A stretch of 64,000 nucleotides of DNA, from NCBI GenBank assembly GCA_903895855.1, contig CAITVN010000132.1, positions 16,759 to 80,758 of the forward strand, in the 5' to 3' direction. Below, in pieces: positions 1-9,013 of this stretch. Source of the stretch: Oligoflexia bacterium. Its GTDB lineage: Bacteria > Bdellovibrionota > UBA1018. Every line of letters begins with the position of its first letter. Within the stretch, counting starts at the first letter, position 1. Both the position numbers and the translations under genes were made by a program. The notes beneath the pieces were generated by a model, which was given only the letters and a program-made list of their open reading frames with translations, had not been told where the DNA came from and ran no database searches.

Positions 1-356
1 GAGGCAGTGATGGGTGATAGTAGCCTTTTCCAGCTAGTCACGAAATCTTGAGCCTGAAGTCGCACCCCATCAGACCACTTGACGTCGGCTCGCAATTGAA
101 AAGTATAGGTCAGCCCATCGGCCGAACGCGTCCACGACTTAGCGAGGGCAGGGACCACTTGAAGCTTGTCGTCAAAAGTGACGAGGCCTTCCATGACATT
201 TTCAAGAACGTATTTTTCAAATGAGGTGTGGGCGCGATTCCAATCGAGAGTTTCAGGCTCTGCTTGAAGTCGCACAGACAACTCTTTGGCCCAACTCGCA
301 TTAACCAAAGAGATGAGACAAAGGCAAAGAAAAAGCCCTGCTCGCTTTAACTGCAA
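1..356 (-). CDS. Peptide ABC transporter substrate-binding protein, OppA/DppA-like (partial, runs off the left edge)
   Basis: The reverse strand is open from a TTG at 356 to the window edge and encodes about 118 residues. It begins with a signal peptide: a short basic start (LQLKRAG), a hydrophobic core, and a likely cleavage site after ASWA. The mature start reads LSVRLQAEPETLDWNRAHTS, and further on come VMEGLVTFD, PALAKSWTRS, YTFQLRADVKWSDG and AQDFVTSWKR. These are the usual blocks at the N-terminus of family 5 solute-binding proteins, which bind oligopeptides in the periplasm for an ABC importer. The TTG lies 1 base past the ferredoxin stop codon, so the gene may be the last member of the isc transcript. 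No ATG fits better. The C-terminal three quarters are outside the window, so the ligand cannot be guessed. Confidence 0.75.
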   Translation of the reverse strand, partial: MQLKRAGLFLCLCLISLVNASWAKELSVRLQAEPETLDWNRAHTSFEKYVLENVMEGLVTFDDKLQVVPALAKSWTRSADGLTYTFQLRADVKWSDGVRLQAQDFVTSWKRLLSPITA

Positions 357-357
357 G

Positions 358-672
358 TCAGTAACCCACGTTAACGATTTCTACGACAACATCACCGTTG
401 ACCTTAGCCTGGCAACCGAGTCGAGAATTGGGCTTCCTAACTTTTGATGAATCATGAAGGCGATCATCTTCTTCGCCCTCCATCTTTACTAAGTTTTCAG
501 CTCCACTGATCACGAGCACTTGGCAAGTGGTACAGGCACAAAACCCACCACAAGCATGCTCGAGCGGCACATCATTTCCGAGGGCTGCGTCGAGAATAGT
601 TTCTCCCTTCGCGCAATTAACGACTGAGATCGGCTGATCAACTCCGGCTTTCTTAAATGTTATTTTCGGCAT
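358..672 (-). CDS. fdx: [2Fe-2S] ferredoxin of the ISC system
   Basis: Adrenodoxin-type ferredoxin of 104 residues that supplies electrons for Fe-S cluster assembly on IscU. The cluster ligands are visible as Cys41, Cys47, Cys50 (HACGGFCACTTC) and Cys87 (RLGCQA); Cys45 is an additional cysteine that also occurs at this place in the family. I chose the ATG at 672 because it gives MPKITF, the usual Fdx beginning. An in-frame ATG at 693 and a TTG at 711 would overlap the hscA stop and add residues with no family counterpart. No strong ribosome binding site separates these choices. It is the seventh gene of the isc run and follows hscA by 13 bases, as expected in ISC operons. Confidence 0.9.
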   Translation of the reverse strand: MPKITFKKAGVDQPISVVNCAKGETILDAALGNDVPLEHACGGFCACTTCQVLVISGAENLVKMEGEEDDRLHDSSKVRKPNSRLGCQAKVNGDVVVEIVNVGY

Positions 673-685
673 ATGCTGGCCATTT

Positions 686-2569
686 TCACTCATTTCGAGT
701 GGCGGCGTCAACCTTATCTCTTTTGGTCTTAATCAAATCACTCACTACCAGGTCTGCCAACCCTTTGGTGACCCGATCGAGGGTAAAAGCGGCCCGTCTA
801 ATGATTGACGGGTCTTGCCCTCTAATAGCCACTTGAAGGTCTTCAAAAGCTGATTTTATCTGTTGAAACTCTTCAGAGGAAAGCTGTTTTTGTGCGATGT
901 CTAAGTGCTTTTGAGTAGCCCTAACCACCGGCTCAGCCTCAATGCGGGCATTGATCAACTCTTTGGCCGCGCGATCAGTCTCAGCATTTGACTCGGCCTT
1001 GCAAATCGCCTGCTTGATTTGATCTTCAGAAAGCCCCGCTGTCGGACGCACTTCGATGGTCTGTTCAGTGCCGGTCTTTTGATCTTTGGCCGAAACCTGC
1101 AAAATTCCATCGGCATCAATCACAAAACTCACTTCAATCCGAGGAAGCCCAGCCGGCATCGGCGTCAGGCCTCGCAACTTAAATTTCGCCAAGCTCTGAT
1201 TGTCGGCAATCATCTCGCGTTCGCCCTGAGCTACGTGAATATCAACGGCCGTCTGTCGATCAACAAAAGTCGTGAAAACTTGCTTCGCAATTGCCGGAAC
1301 TTTACTATTTCTAGCAATGACCACTTCCATCGCACCGCCGTAGGTTTCAATACCCAATGAAAGAGGCACCACATCGAGAAGAAGAAAGTCGCGATTATTG
1401 CCCGCAAGGATGTCAGCTTGAATCGCTGCCCCCAAAGCAACCGCTTCGTCAGGATTGACGTCAGTTTTCGGCACTTTTTCAAAAAATGCAGCGACGGCTT
1501 GCCTCACCGAAGGCAACCTCGTCGACCCGCCGACTAACACCACATCGGTAATTTCACTCTTTGATACTCCTGAGTCTGCGAGTGCTGTGCGGCACGGTTC
1601 TAGAGTTCTTTCGATCAGTGGCTTCAACCACTCGTCACACTCTTTTCGACTCACTTTGCGAAAGAAATTCACTTGCGGACTAATTTCCCAATCGATGAAC
1701 GCTTCAACTGCATCGCCCGAAAGCTCAGCATTCGCTGAGAGCTCAATTTTCAAGCGCTCACAGTGGGCTAAGAGTTCAGCTTTAGACTTCGAATCAGAAA
1801 ATACATCAATCAAAAATTTTTCTTCAATCTCACGAGCCATGACCTGGGCAATGGCCCAATCACAATCGTCACCACCAAGACAAGTGTCTCCGGCAGTTGC
1901 CAAGACCTCAAACACGCCATGCTCTACTTTCAAAATCGAAAAATCAAAAGTGCCACCACCAAAATCGTAAACCGCAATGAGTCCAAACGGCTTTGTTCCG
2001 AGACCATAGGCCAGGGCTGCAGCCGTCGGTTCATTTAAGATGCGAACCACCTGTAGGCCGGCAATTCGCCCGGCATTACGGGTCGCTTGCCTCTGTGAAT
2101 CATTGAAATAAGCGGGTACCGTAATCACCGCTTTCTTTACCTCGGTGTTGAGATCTTTTTGCGCTGCCTCTTTGAGCGTTCTCAAAATCATCGCAGAAAC
2201 ATCGACAGGAGAAATTTTTTCTCCATCAACTAGAATCTTAACCCCTTCAGAGCCACCGTCAACCAGTTCATACGAGAGTGATGACCTCACCTCATCTGAC
2301 ACTTCACTCAGGTTACGGCCCAATAGTCTCTTTACTGAATACAAGGTGTGAGACGGATCAATCACTCGATTTCTTTTAGCCGAATAGCCGATCGTTCGCA
2401 GGTGATCTCGTTCAATCACAACGACAGAGGGTAGAAGATTTGAACCTTCACTGAGTTCTAGAACTTTTGGAGTTCCATTTTCAACCCGAGCAACCAAAGA
2501 ATGGGTTGTCCCGAGATCGATTCCAATGATCACTTCATTTTTTGGATTTCTGCCATTTGTACTGCTCAT
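686..2569 (-). CDS. hscA: Hsp70-type chaperone HscA for Fe-S cluster transfer
   Basis: A 627-residue DnaK-family ATPase; HscA proteins are about 616 residues. The nucleotide-binding domain shows the phosphate loop [14 protein letters not shown] near the N-terminus, the [11 protein letters not shown] segment, the second phosphate loop [14 protein letters not shown] and the adenosine motif VGGSTRLP. The substrate-binding domain follows ([10 protein letters not shown], then an acidic helical lid). HscA binds the LPPIK motif of IscU and, with HscB, drives cluster release to acceptor proteins. The ATG at 2569 (MSSTNGRN) is preferred over a longer open frame that would reach 2626 and run into hscB. 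Its position between hscB and fdx is what distinguishes it from DnaK. Confidence 0.93.
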   Translation of the reverse strand: MSSTNGRNPKNEVIIGIDLGTTHSLVARVENGTPKVLELSEGSNLLPSVVVIERDHLRTIGYSAKRNRVIDPSHTLYSVKRLLGRNLSEVSDEVRSSLSYELVDGGSEGVKILVDGEKISPVDVSAMILRTLKEAAQKDLNTEVKKAVITVPAYFNDSQRQATRNAGRIAGLQVVRILNEPTAAALAYGLGTKPFGLIAVYDFGGGTFDFSILKVEHGVFEVLATAGDTCLGGDDCDWAIAQVMAREIEEKFLIDVFSDSKSKAELLAHCERLKIELSANAELSGDAVEAFIDWEISPQVNFFRKVSRKECDEWLKPLIERTLEPCRTALADSGVSKSEITDVVLVGGSTRLPSVRQAVAAFFEKVPKTDVNPDEAVALGAAIQADILAGNNRDFLLLDVVPLSLGIETYGGAMEVVIARNSKVPAIAKQVFTTFVDRQTAVDIHVAQGEREMIADNQSLAKFKLRGLTPMPAGLPRIEVSFVIDADGILQVSAKDQKTGTEQTIEVRPTAGLSEDQIKQAICKAESNAETDRAAKELINARIEAEPVVRATQKHLDIAQKQLSSEEFQQIKSAFEDLQVAIRGQDPSIIRRAAFTLDRVTKGLADLVVSDLIKTKRDKVDAATRNE

Positions 2570-2600
2570 GGTTTCTACTTTCGCTGGTCTGATTCTTGAT

Positions 2601-3320
2601 CTACCTTTGCCTGATTTTGGCCTCAAAGTCTCGTTTTAACGAAACCATCGTCGACAAAATGGCAATTTTTTCAGCCATTTTCGATAGGCTAACCCTCAAC
2701 TCATCAGATTGCCCGGCCGAACTACCGGTTGATCTTTCAACGGTGAGATCAAAATCGCACTCAAGACTTTTCAACTCTGTTTGCAGTTTTGACATCAAGG
2801 CAGCCAATTTCTCTGAAAAACTCTGAACCTGGGGCCCCACCAAACCGTCTGAAAGAGAGTCCTGCAAATCAAACCATTCTTCGGCCAGCTCAAACGGCAT
2901 CGACACCTTCGGAATTGAAATAGAAAACTGATCAAAAAAAATAGACCGTAATTTATCGGGATTGCGCAAGGTTTGATAGGCAAGATTGATTTGACACATT
3001 CGATCGAGAGAGGCTTGCTGAAGTTTCTCATCCATTCCTGAAAAACGATCTGGATGTAAAGCCCGAGAAAGTTCGTAAAATCGCTTTCTTAAAAAATCAG
3101 CATCATGATGAAACTTTCTGGCCACCCCAAATACAGTAAAGGGATCGAACAACGACCCGGCCTCATCACCACGCGGAGAGCCACAGCCCTCGCAAATTTT
3201 CGGTGCCCACGCCGGCCATTCAGGCTGCGTCTTCACAACCTCGAGAGACACTCGTTCCCTCGCCGGTTGCGACTGGTGTGATGCGCAGAGTTTACAACTA
3301 CGCTGAGAAGCTAGAGCCAC
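2601..3320 (-). CDS. hscB: J-domain co-chaperone HscB with an N-terminal four-cysteine motif
   Basis: HscB stimulates the HscA ATPase and delivers IscU to it. The J-domain is clear: FDPFTVFG...[18 protein letters not shown] with HPD at about residues 89-91, followed by the helical IscU-binding region. The start is uncertain. No ATG lies between the iscA stop and the J-domain, and the frame stays open into iscA. I chose the GTG at 3320, which overlaps iscA by 23 bases and gives 239 residues, because it keeps the pair CKLC (9-12) and CEGC (43-46). Two CxxC pairs ahead of the J-domain resemble the zinc motif of eukaryotic HSC20, which E. coli HscB lacks. A GTG at about 3251 would remove the first pair. 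Confidence 0.85.
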   Translation of the reverse strand: MALASQRSCKLCASHQSQPARERVSLEVVKTQPEWPAWAPKICEGCGSPRGDEAGSLFDPFTVFGVARKFHHDADFLRKRFYELSRALHPDRFSGMDEKLQQASLDRMCQINLAYQTLRNPDKLRSIFFDQFSISIPKVSMPFELAEEWFDLQDSLSDGLVGPQVQSFSEKLAALMSKLQTELKSLECDFDLTVERSTGSSAGQSDELRVSLSKMAEKIAILSTMVSLKRDFEAKIRQR

Positions 3321-3627
3321 AGCCGCAAGTTCTCTTTGCGTTAGGATTGTTAAAAACGAAGCCAGTACCATTGAGTCCGTCCGAGAAGTCAAGCTCGGTT
3401 CCACTCAAGAACAATGACGACTTCATATCGATCAAAAGTTTCACTTCGCCCAGCTCAATGACCCTATCGGTCTGTTTTGGCGCCTCGCTTTCAAAACCGA
3501 GCTTGTAGCTCATACCTGAACAACCACCACCGACTACTTGAACCCTCAGAGCCGCACCTTTGGCTGATGGATCTGATTCGATTAATCGACGAATTTCTTT
3601 TAGTGCTTTTTCAGTTGCCGTGATCAC
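3298..3627 (-). CDS. iscA: A-type Fe-S carrier protein IscA
   Basis: A 109-residue HesB/IscA-family protein that holds Fe-S clusters or iron and passes them to target enzymes. The three invariant cysteines are present: Cys36 (GGGCSGMSY) and the CGC pair Cys101/Cys103 (RTCGCGSSF). The start is a GTG at 3627 whose first base shares the last base of the iscU stop codon. A near-perfect ribosome binding site (AAGGAGG) sits inside the end of iscU about 8 bases upstream, so the two proteins are probably translationally coupled. ErpA is a close relative, but the place between iscU and hscB supports IscA. Confidence 0.93.
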   Translation of the reverse strand: MITATEKALKEIRRLIESDPSAKGAALRVQVVGGGCSGMSYKLGFESEAPKQTDRVIELGEVKLLIDMKSSLFLSGTELDFSDGLNGTGFVFNNPNAKRTCGCGSSFSA

Positions 3628-4016
3628 TATTTTGCCTCCTTCTTCTTGAGGTAATCTCCTATGGCCGCCTTGATCGCATCTTCAGCGAGCACACTACAAT
3701 GAATCTTAATGGGCGGCAAAGAGAGCTCTTCAACAATATCAGTATTCTTAATAGTGAGTGCCTCTTCGATGGTTTTTCCTTTAAGCCACTCAGTCGCTAA
3801 CGACGAACTGGCGATCGCACTACCACATCCGAAGGTTTTAAATTTCGCGTCTTTGATGATTCCAGAGGCTTCGTCAATTTCAACCTGCAACTTCATCACA
3901 TCGCCGCACTCAGGGGCGCCGACTAAACCGGTTCCTACACTAGACGAAGACTTATCTAGTGAGCCCACGTTTCTTGGGTTTTCATAATGATCTAAAACTT
4001 TAGGTGTGTATGCCAT
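3627..4016 (-). CDS. iscU: Fe-S cluster assembly scaffold IscU
   Basis: A 129-residue scaffold on which the [2Fe-2S] cluster is built with sulfur from IscS. The three cluster cysteines are Cys37 (GAPECGDVM), Cys64 (TFGCGSA) and Cys107 (IHCSVLAEDA), with conserved Asp39 and His106. LPPIK at residues 100-104 is the HscA recognition motif, in line with hscA and hscB being in the same operon. The ATG at 4016 has a strong GAAGGAG ribosome binding site. It follows iscS by 42 bases and overlaps iscA by one base. Confidence 0.96.
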   Translation of the reverse strand: MAYTPKVLDHYENPRNVGSLDKSSSSVGTGLVGAPECGDVMKLQVEIDEASGIIKDAKFKTFGCGSAIASSSLATEWLKGKTIEEALTIKNTDIVEELSLPPIKIHCSVLAEDAIKAAIGDYLKKKEAK

Positions 4017-4058
4017 AATTTAACTCCTTCAGGTATCAACGATTAGCTATCAAATGCA

Positions 4059-5276
4059 TCAATGATGCCCTGTCCACTGAATCGATTTCAAATCGACGCC
4101 CTCTTTGACTAGTTCATAAAGCGGCGACAAATGTCTCAATTTTTTAGCTGTTTCAATCACACGTTTCGCGACGTAATCAACTTCTTCTTCGGTTGTGAAT
4201 CTGCCCAGCCCAAATCGAATACTTGTGTGCGCAAGGTCTTCGCCAACTCCAATAGCCCGTAGCACATAAGAAGGCTCTAAACTAGCCGAAGTACAGGCCG
4301 AACCGCTCGAGACTGCGATATCTTTAATGCCCATCATTAAAGACTCACCTTCGACGAAGGCAAAGCTCACATTCAAGTTGCCAGTCAGTCGTTCTGTCGC
4401 GTGGCCGTTCAAGTAAACTTCATCGAGTTCACTTTGTATTTTTTCCCAGAGACGATCGCGAAGCTTCTTCACTCGGTCACACTCAGTCACCAAAACTTTT
4501 TTGGCAATTTCTGCGGCCTTACCAAATCCCACAATTCCTGGAACATTCAGCGTGCCTGATCGCATTCCGCGCTCATGCCCACCGCCGTGAATCATCGGTG
4601 AAAGTCGTACTCGAGGATTGCGTCTTCTCACATAAAGTGCACCAACCCCCTTCGGCCCGTACATCTTATGGGCTGATAGTGAAAGCAGATCAATACCGAG
4701 GGCCTGAACGTCGATGTCAATCTTACCGGCAGCTTGAACCGCGTCGGTATGAAACAAGACACCCTTTTCTTTACACAGCTTACCGATCGCACCGATCGGG
4801 TTGATGGTGCCAATTTCATTATTTGCGTAGATAACCGACACCAAGATCGTTTTTGCATGAATTTCTTTGGCAATTTGCTCGGCACTGACTCGACCGTACT
4901 GGTCAACAGGCAAGTAGGTCACTTCAAACCCCTTGGTCTCAAGGTAGTGACAAGTGTCTAATATCGCTTTGTGCTCTACCTGAGTCGTGATGATGTGATT
5001 GCCTTTTTCTTTCAACATCTCAGCAGTGCCAATCAGCGCGAGGTTATCACTTTCGGTTGCACCACTCGTGAAAACGATTTCTTTTTCGGATGCGCCAATC
5101 AGCGCCGCTATCTGCGCTCGGGCTTTTTCAACGGCAGCTTCGGCGGTCCAACCGTACTCATGATTTCGACTCGAGGCATTTCCGAATATTTCAGTAAAAT
5201 ACGGCGCCATTGTTTGAAACACTTCAGGGTCAACAGCAGTCGTCGCATGGTTGTCCATATAAACAGGTAATTTCAT
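4059..5276 (-). CDS. iscS: Cysteine desulfurase IscS
   Basis: A pyridoxal-phosphate enzyme of 405 residues that takes sulfur from L-cysteine and hands it as persulfide to IscU and other acceptors. The PLP lysine is Lys204 in [11 protein letters not shown], and the active-site cysteine is Cys328 in [14 protein letters not shown], at the E. coli position. The PLP-binding [10 protein letters not shown] and QVEHKAIL segments are also present. The start ATG at 5276 gives [13 protein letters not shown], the family beginning, with GGTG about 14 bases upstream. The upstream ATG at 5288 is too close to that ribosome binding site, and a longer open frame to 5441 only overlaps iscR. It is the second gene of the operon. 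Confidence 0.96.
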   Translation of the reverse strand: MKLPVYMDNHATTAVDPEVFQTMAPYFTEIFGNASSRNHEYGWTAEAAVEKARAQIAALIGASEKEIVFTSGATESDNLALIGTAEMLKEKGNHIITTQVEHKAILDTCHYLETKGFEVTYLPVDQYGRVSAEQIAKEIHAKTILVSVIYANNEIGTINPIGAIGKLCKEKGVLFHTDAVQAAGKIDIDVQALGIDLLSLSAHKMYGPKGVGALYVRRRNPRVRLSPMIHGGGHERGMRSGTLNVPGIVGFGKAAEIAKKVLVTECDRVKKLRDRLWEKIQSELDEVYLNGHATERLTGNLNVSFAFVEGESLMMGIKDIAVSSGSACTSASLEPSYVLRAIGVGEDLAHTSIRFGLGRFTTEEEVDYVAKRVIETAKKLRHLSPLYELVKEGVDLKSIQWTGHH

Positions 5277-5319
5277 TTTTTTTCTCATTTCACCTTGATG
5301 GTCATTTTTTGAATCAGTA

Positions 5320-5832
5320 TTAGATTTGAGTAACATTTGACGCCAATGCCTCCATCGGTTTCGCCAGCTGAATTCTTTCGCCAGGCGATTCAGCCAATTC
5401 TGCCAATTTAATTGACGATAAAAATTTCTGCACGCGCGCATTGAGGTTCGACATCAACCCCTTAATTTCACATCCACAAAAATAACCACAAACCTCGTCG
5501 CTGGTCGTCGATTTGTTTTCGAGGTACTTCTTCTCAAGCGGAGCACACGACACAATCGTCTGTGGGCCTTCCATCATCTCCAAAAATTCAAAAAGCGTGA
5601 TGTCCTCGAGAGATCGTATGATCGAATAACCGCCGCGGGCACCCTGCTCAGCTTGTATCAATCCAAAATTTTTGAGCCGCAACAAAGTCTTCGCCGTAAT
5701 TTCAAAAGGCAGGTGATACTGATCTGCAATCTCACGGGCACTCGTCACGCTCGACGAATCGCCCAATCGCTTGCGGCTCATGTGCCTCAGCGCCATGAGG
5801 CCGTATTCTGTGGTTTTATTCAATTTCAACAT
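5320..5832 (-). CDS. iscR: Rrf2-family Fe-S responsive regulator IscR
   Basis: A 170-residue Rrf2 repressor heading the isc genes. The winged helix occupies about residues 1-70 ([40 protein letters not shown]). The C-terminal half has Cys96, Cys115, Cys119 and Cys121, able to hold a cluster. The spacing is wider and different from the E. coli CX5CX5C arrangement, so the ligands may differ. The start has an excellent GGAGGTG ribosome binding site. In known systems holo-IscR represses its own operon, and the palindrome at 5844-5868 just upstream fits that role. Confidence 0.88.
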   Translation of the reverse strand: MLKLNKTTEYGLMALRHMSRKRLGDSSSVTSAREIADQYHLPFEITAKTLLRLKNFGLIQAEQGARGGYSIIRSLEDITLFEFLEMMEGPQTIVSCAPLEKKYLENKSTTSDEVCGYFCGCEIKGLMSNLNARVQKFLSSIKLAELAESPGERIQLAKPMEALASNVTQI

Positions 5833-5843
5833 GGTTCACCTCC

Positions 5844-5868
5844 AAATACGACAGTCGAGGTCTTATTT
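5844..5868. promoter_or_regulatory. Candidate IscR/Rrf2 operator palindrome
   Basis: Plus-strand arms AAATACGAC and GTCTTATTT, separated by 7 bases, match each other at 8 of 9 positions when one is reverse-complemented. The site is 25 bp long, like known type-1 IscR sites, and also has ATA...GAC...GTC...TAT. It lies between the iscR ribosome binding site and the candidate extended -10, where bound protein would block transcription. Confidence 0.5.
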
Positions 5869-5884
5869 CAAATCAAATATATCA
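5869..5884 (-). promoter_or_regulatory. Candidate extended -10 promoter for the isc operon
   Basis: Read on the minus strand, the sequence has TGATATATT, which fits TG-N-TATATT, an extended -10. It would start transcription close to 5869, about 37 bases before the iscR ATG. I see no good -35 at the right distance. The surroundings up to about 5960 are very AT-rich. Confidence 0.4.
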
Positions 5885-6093
5885 CATATACGATAAAAAA
5901 AGTCGTAGTTTTGTAATTTTTAATAACACTTTGAAATTAAAGCATTTTTATCTATTTAACCGCACGTCAATTTAAGCTCTAGCCAGCCAATCTCTCATTT
6001 GGTGAAACCGCACCACGTACGGCGCGACAACGGCAATTTGACTCGACGAAAATTCAACGCAGTGCAATACAGGGCTTGGGTTTAGGGGATTAT

Positions 6094-7527
6094 ATGACAA
6101 TACGGGGTTTCAGGGGTTTTTCGGTCACCATTCTATTCATAGGTTCGGCGCTAACCGTAGTTGCGACGTTAGGGCCTCCTTCTTTTTTGTTCATTGAGCC
6201 CACTTATGGATCTGAACTTTCACCACGCGTTTCGTCTGCCCTCATTAAAGAATTTCTAAAAATTGACCTGGGCGCCGCCTTTAGTAATGCTGAAGAACGA
6301 CTCACCAATAGTTTGGTTCGCCGAGCTCTAGCTAGAATTGAGGCAAGAAGCAGTGAAACCGGTTCGAGCTTTATCGAGAATGAACTCGCAAAATTCGAAG
6401 GCGGTTCGAGCGACGAAGCCAAAATAGAAATTTGGAAGCAATCAAAGCTGCGTCCGTTACTAAAAATCGAAATAGCCGCACTCGACGTTGAACGGCTCGA
6501 CTCACTGGCTCACCCATTCAAGTCGGGCTTGATGAAGATTCGAGAGATTGAATTTGAGGGATCTAATGCTGCCGAAGAAACCACCACACTCGGTCGCGAG
6601 TTCTCTGGAATCACAAACGGCAACGTCTACCCAGAAAGTGTTCTCGCTGAAATTCAAAAAACACGTGGAGGCGTCATCACCAATGACCCAAAAATTCCGG
6701 GAAAAGTCGTACTCACTGATCGACTGGGCTTGAAGTGGGGAGCCGAAATCGATGGAATTTACGCACGAGGTGGCACGAAGCAGCCGGTGATCGAAGTACA
6801 AACTCCGCCTCTGTACGCCGAAGAAAACGAGCTTTTGAATTTGCCGATCAAAGCCTTTTTGCGCCTGGGAGTTGAGCCGAAGTATTCAGTCGGTGGAGGT
6901 CACATTCACATCGGCTTAGATGGTGGCATCGGAGACGACCCAAAACGCTTCGCCTCATTAGTGAACCTGTTGCTTTCTTACGAAGACTTGCTGGCCTATG
7001 TTTTTTCAAACCCAGCACGAGTGCATACCATAAAGAAGTGGTCACAAGTACGCACGCCTTCGGGTCAATACTTATCAAGTAAATCGGGTGAAGCCCTCAA
7101 CCGCGCGATCACCAAAGGTGACTCAGGCTTTCTTTGGACCGAGCTTCAACGAATTGCTGAAGTCGAGGCTCCCAGTCGCGAGATGGCCATCAACTTAAAA
7201 TCATGGAAAGGCTCAACAACCAAAAAAACTCACGGCACGCTCGAGCTACGATTTTTTAACCAGCCCAAAAGCACAACTGAGGCTCAGTTAGAAGAAAGAC
7301 TGGTCAGACTACTCGTACGGCGTGCATCGGTGGGTGACACCAATCCGTACCTATACCACGAACGCATTTCACCGATTGTCGGAGAAAACGCACTGTTGCG
7401 AGATGACTTTCTCTTTTCAGAGTGGGATTCGCTCAAAACCGACTTGGGCATGTCGGCCGAAGAAAGCGAAGCGTTCACAAAAACGTTTCTCAATCAACTT
7501 TCTGACCGTAGACACCCGGGGCATTAG
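6094..7527 (+). CDS. Amidoligase-like protein with an N-terminal export or membrane segment
   Basis: A 477-residue protein. The C-terminal half resembles the putative amidoligase family (glutamine-synthetase/ATP-grasp-like fold). Features supporting this are the LKWGAEIDG segment (family GxEIE), the EVQTPPL block (family E-x-SPPL), GGGHIHIGLD (family GxHxHxG) and GTLELRFFNQPKS (family EFRxxNGT). Such enzymes form amide bonds with ATP on peptides or surface polymers. Before this, residues about 8-30 form one hydrophobic segment ending near GSEL, which looks like a signal peptide or anchor, followed by a helical region to about residue 150. An ATP-dependent ligase outside the cytoplasm would be odd. 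The ATG at 6094 follows TTTAGGGGATT; a TTG 18 bases upstream is less likely. It stands alone on its strand and converges with the next gene with a 4-base overlap. Confidence 0.6.
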   Translation: MTIRGFRGFSVTILFIGSALTVVATLGPPSFLFIEPTYGSELSPRVSSALIKEFLKIDLGAAFSNAEERLTNSLVRRALARIEARSSETGSSFIENELAKFEGGSSDEAKIEIWKQSKLRPLLKIEIAALDVERLDSLAHPFKSGLMKIREIEFEGSNAAEETTTLGREFSGITNGNVYPESVLAEIQKTRGGVITNDPKIPGKVVLTDRLGLKWGAEIDGIYARGGTKQPVIEVQTPPLYAEENELLNLPIKAFLRLGVEPKYSVGGGHIHIGLDGGIGDDPKRFASLVNLLLSYEDLLAYVFSNPARVHTIKKWSQVRTPSGQYLSSKSGEALNRAITKGDSGFLWTELQRIAEVEAPSREMAINLKSWKGSTTKKTHGTLELRFFNQPKSTTEAQLEERLVRLLVRRASVGDTNPYLYHERISPIVGENALLRDDFLFSEWDSLKTDLGMSAEESEAFTKTFLNQLSDRRHPGH

Positions 7528-8192
7528 ACTGTCAGTTTTTTTCTTAAACTCAGTACGTGCAACGAGAGGGCGAGAGGAACCAACCAGGCAGGAATGAGAG
7601 TAAACGGAAACATTCCAACGGCTCGATTTGCGGGCTCTTCGGTAAATAATTGAAAGAAGGTCGGCACAGAAAAAATGCCGATTCCGGTAGCGATGCAGAC
7701 GAAGACAATTCCTATCACATTCCAAATTCGTACTAATTTTTGTATCCGCTTTTCAGCTCGAAACGATAGCCAAGCAACCAGCAAAGCGCTCGCGCCATAA
7801 ACGATGTCAAGATTATTACCCTCATAAGTCATGAGCTTCGGAATTAGGCGTTCGCCGTAGAGTGCGTGCAATAGCAACTCGAGAATAATTCGAAAACTTT
7901 GTACACCGGCCAAAACCCAAAGAGTTGACTGATCGGCAATTTGTTGCCCCCGGTTTGAAAAAATCAACCACCCCAGTAGAACCAAAATCACAGCCGGAAA
8001 AATGACAACTGCAGGCGGACGGCCAGAGAAGTCTTCGAACACTCCAAAAAAACTCAAAATACTAACTGCAGTAACCCACCCTGCACAAAGACCCCTTTCT
8101 AGTTTAGTTAATTTTAGCGAAAAGCCAGCTAAAATGAAGGTTAAAAAGACCAAGCTTGCCATTGCGATTGCCAAATATGAATAAACTTTCAT
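7524..8192 (-). CDS. Hypothetical integral membrane protein
   Basis: A 222-residue, very hydrophobic protein. I count about six transmembrane segments, starting with YLAIAMASLVFLTFILAGF and including AVVIFPAVILVLLGWLIF, IWNVIGIVFVCIATGIGIF and FPFTLIPAWLVPLALSLHVL. I do not recognise the family and see no catalytic motif. Charged loops (FRAEKRIQKLVR, LRKKLTV at the C-terminus) suggest some cytoplasmic faces. It is divergent from lepB with only 44 bases between starts, so the two promoters must overlap or be shared. Its last four bases overlap the end of the amidoligase-like gene on the other strand. Confidence 0.7.
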   Translation of the reverse strand: MKVYSYLAIAMASLVFLTFILAGFSLKLTKLERGLCAGWVTAVSILSFFGVFEDFSGRPPAVVIFPAVILVLLGWLIFSNRGQQIADQSTLWVLAGVQSFRIILELLLHALYGERLIPKLMTYEGNNLDIVYGASALLVAWLSFRAEKRIQKLVRIWNVIGIVFVCIATGIGIFSVPTFFQLFTEEPANRAVGMFPFTLIPAWLVPLALSLHVLSLRKKLTV

Positions 8193-8236
8193 TTGAATTT
8201 CACCTCGAGTTCAACTCAATTTGTTAGGTTACTCAT

Positions 8237-9013
8237 ATGAAATTAGCATTCTTTAAAAGTTTTGATAAGAAAACATTGACTCCACCAGCTCCGACGCAGC
8301 CCCGTTTTCAACAAAAGAAATTTTCAAGCGAAATAAAATCTCTCGCGCTCACTCTGTTTTTTCTCATCACCATTCGCTCGAGCATCGCTGATCACTATTT
8401 GATTCCTTCAGGCTCGATGGAACCCACGATCATCACGGGCGATCATGTCTTAGTCAATAAAACGGCCTACGATATTCGATTACCTCTTATCGGAACCTCA
8501 CTTTTTCGAACTTCTGAGCCTCAGCGCGGCGACGTGATTGTTTTTCAAGATCCGACCGAGAGACACCCGAGATTAATCAAGAGACTGGTCGGGTTACCCG
8601 GTGACCAGCTTTCGATTAGAGACGGTTGGGTTTACTTGAATGGCCAAGAACTCGAAGTGTCTGACGCCAATCTACCTTCTCCACTTATTGAACAAGACAG
8701 ACCCAACAATCTTGATCGGCTCTTTTATGAAACCATTCCCACCAGTATCAATCCAAGAGAACCCAGCAGAGCTCACCAGGTACGTCTCACTCAGTCCCAA
8801 GTCAGGCACTTAGTCAGAAGAGACCCCGAAGGATCTAACCCCTACCCGCCACTCACTCTCGTCGTGCCGGCCGGTCATTATTTTTTTATGGGAGATAACC
8901 GAGATCGCAGTGCCGATAGCCGCGAATGGGGGTTTGCTACCCGAGATCAAATTCTCGGAAAAGCCAAACGCGTAATCACCCTAACCAAAGGCCGTTTTTG
9001 GGCAGAACTTTAA
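8237..9013 (+). CDS. lepB: Signal peptidase I
   Basis: The membrane-bound serine protease that cuts signal peptides from exported proteins, 258 residues. One transmembrane segment lies at about 33-50 (SLALTLFFLITIRSSI). The catalytic serine is Ser60 in IPSGSMEPT and the general-base lysine is Lys115 in RLIKRLVGLPGD. The conserved box near the end is FMGDNRDRSADSREWG. An insert of about 70 residues between the GWVYLNG strand and the last box is longer than in minimal enzymes but usual for Gram-negative ones. The gene converges with proC and overlaps it by 4 bases. Confidence 0.95.
   Translation: MKLAFFKSFDKKTLTPPAPTQPRFQQKKFSSEIKSLALTLFFLITIRSSIADHYLIPSGSMEPTIITGDHVLVNKTAYDIRLPLIGTSLFRTSEPQRGDVIVFQDPTERHPRLIKRLVGLPGDQLSIRDGWVYLNGQELEVSDANLPSPLIEQDRPNNLDRLFYETIPTSINPREPSRAHQVRLTQSQVRHLVRRDPEGSNPYPPLTLVVPAGHYFFMGDNRDRSADSREWGFATRDQILGKAKRVITLTKGRFWAEL

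Noticed and set aside
1455..1970. Long open frame on the plus strand within hscA
   Set aside because: It is the antisense shadow of a strongly conserved Hsp70 gene and has no family match.
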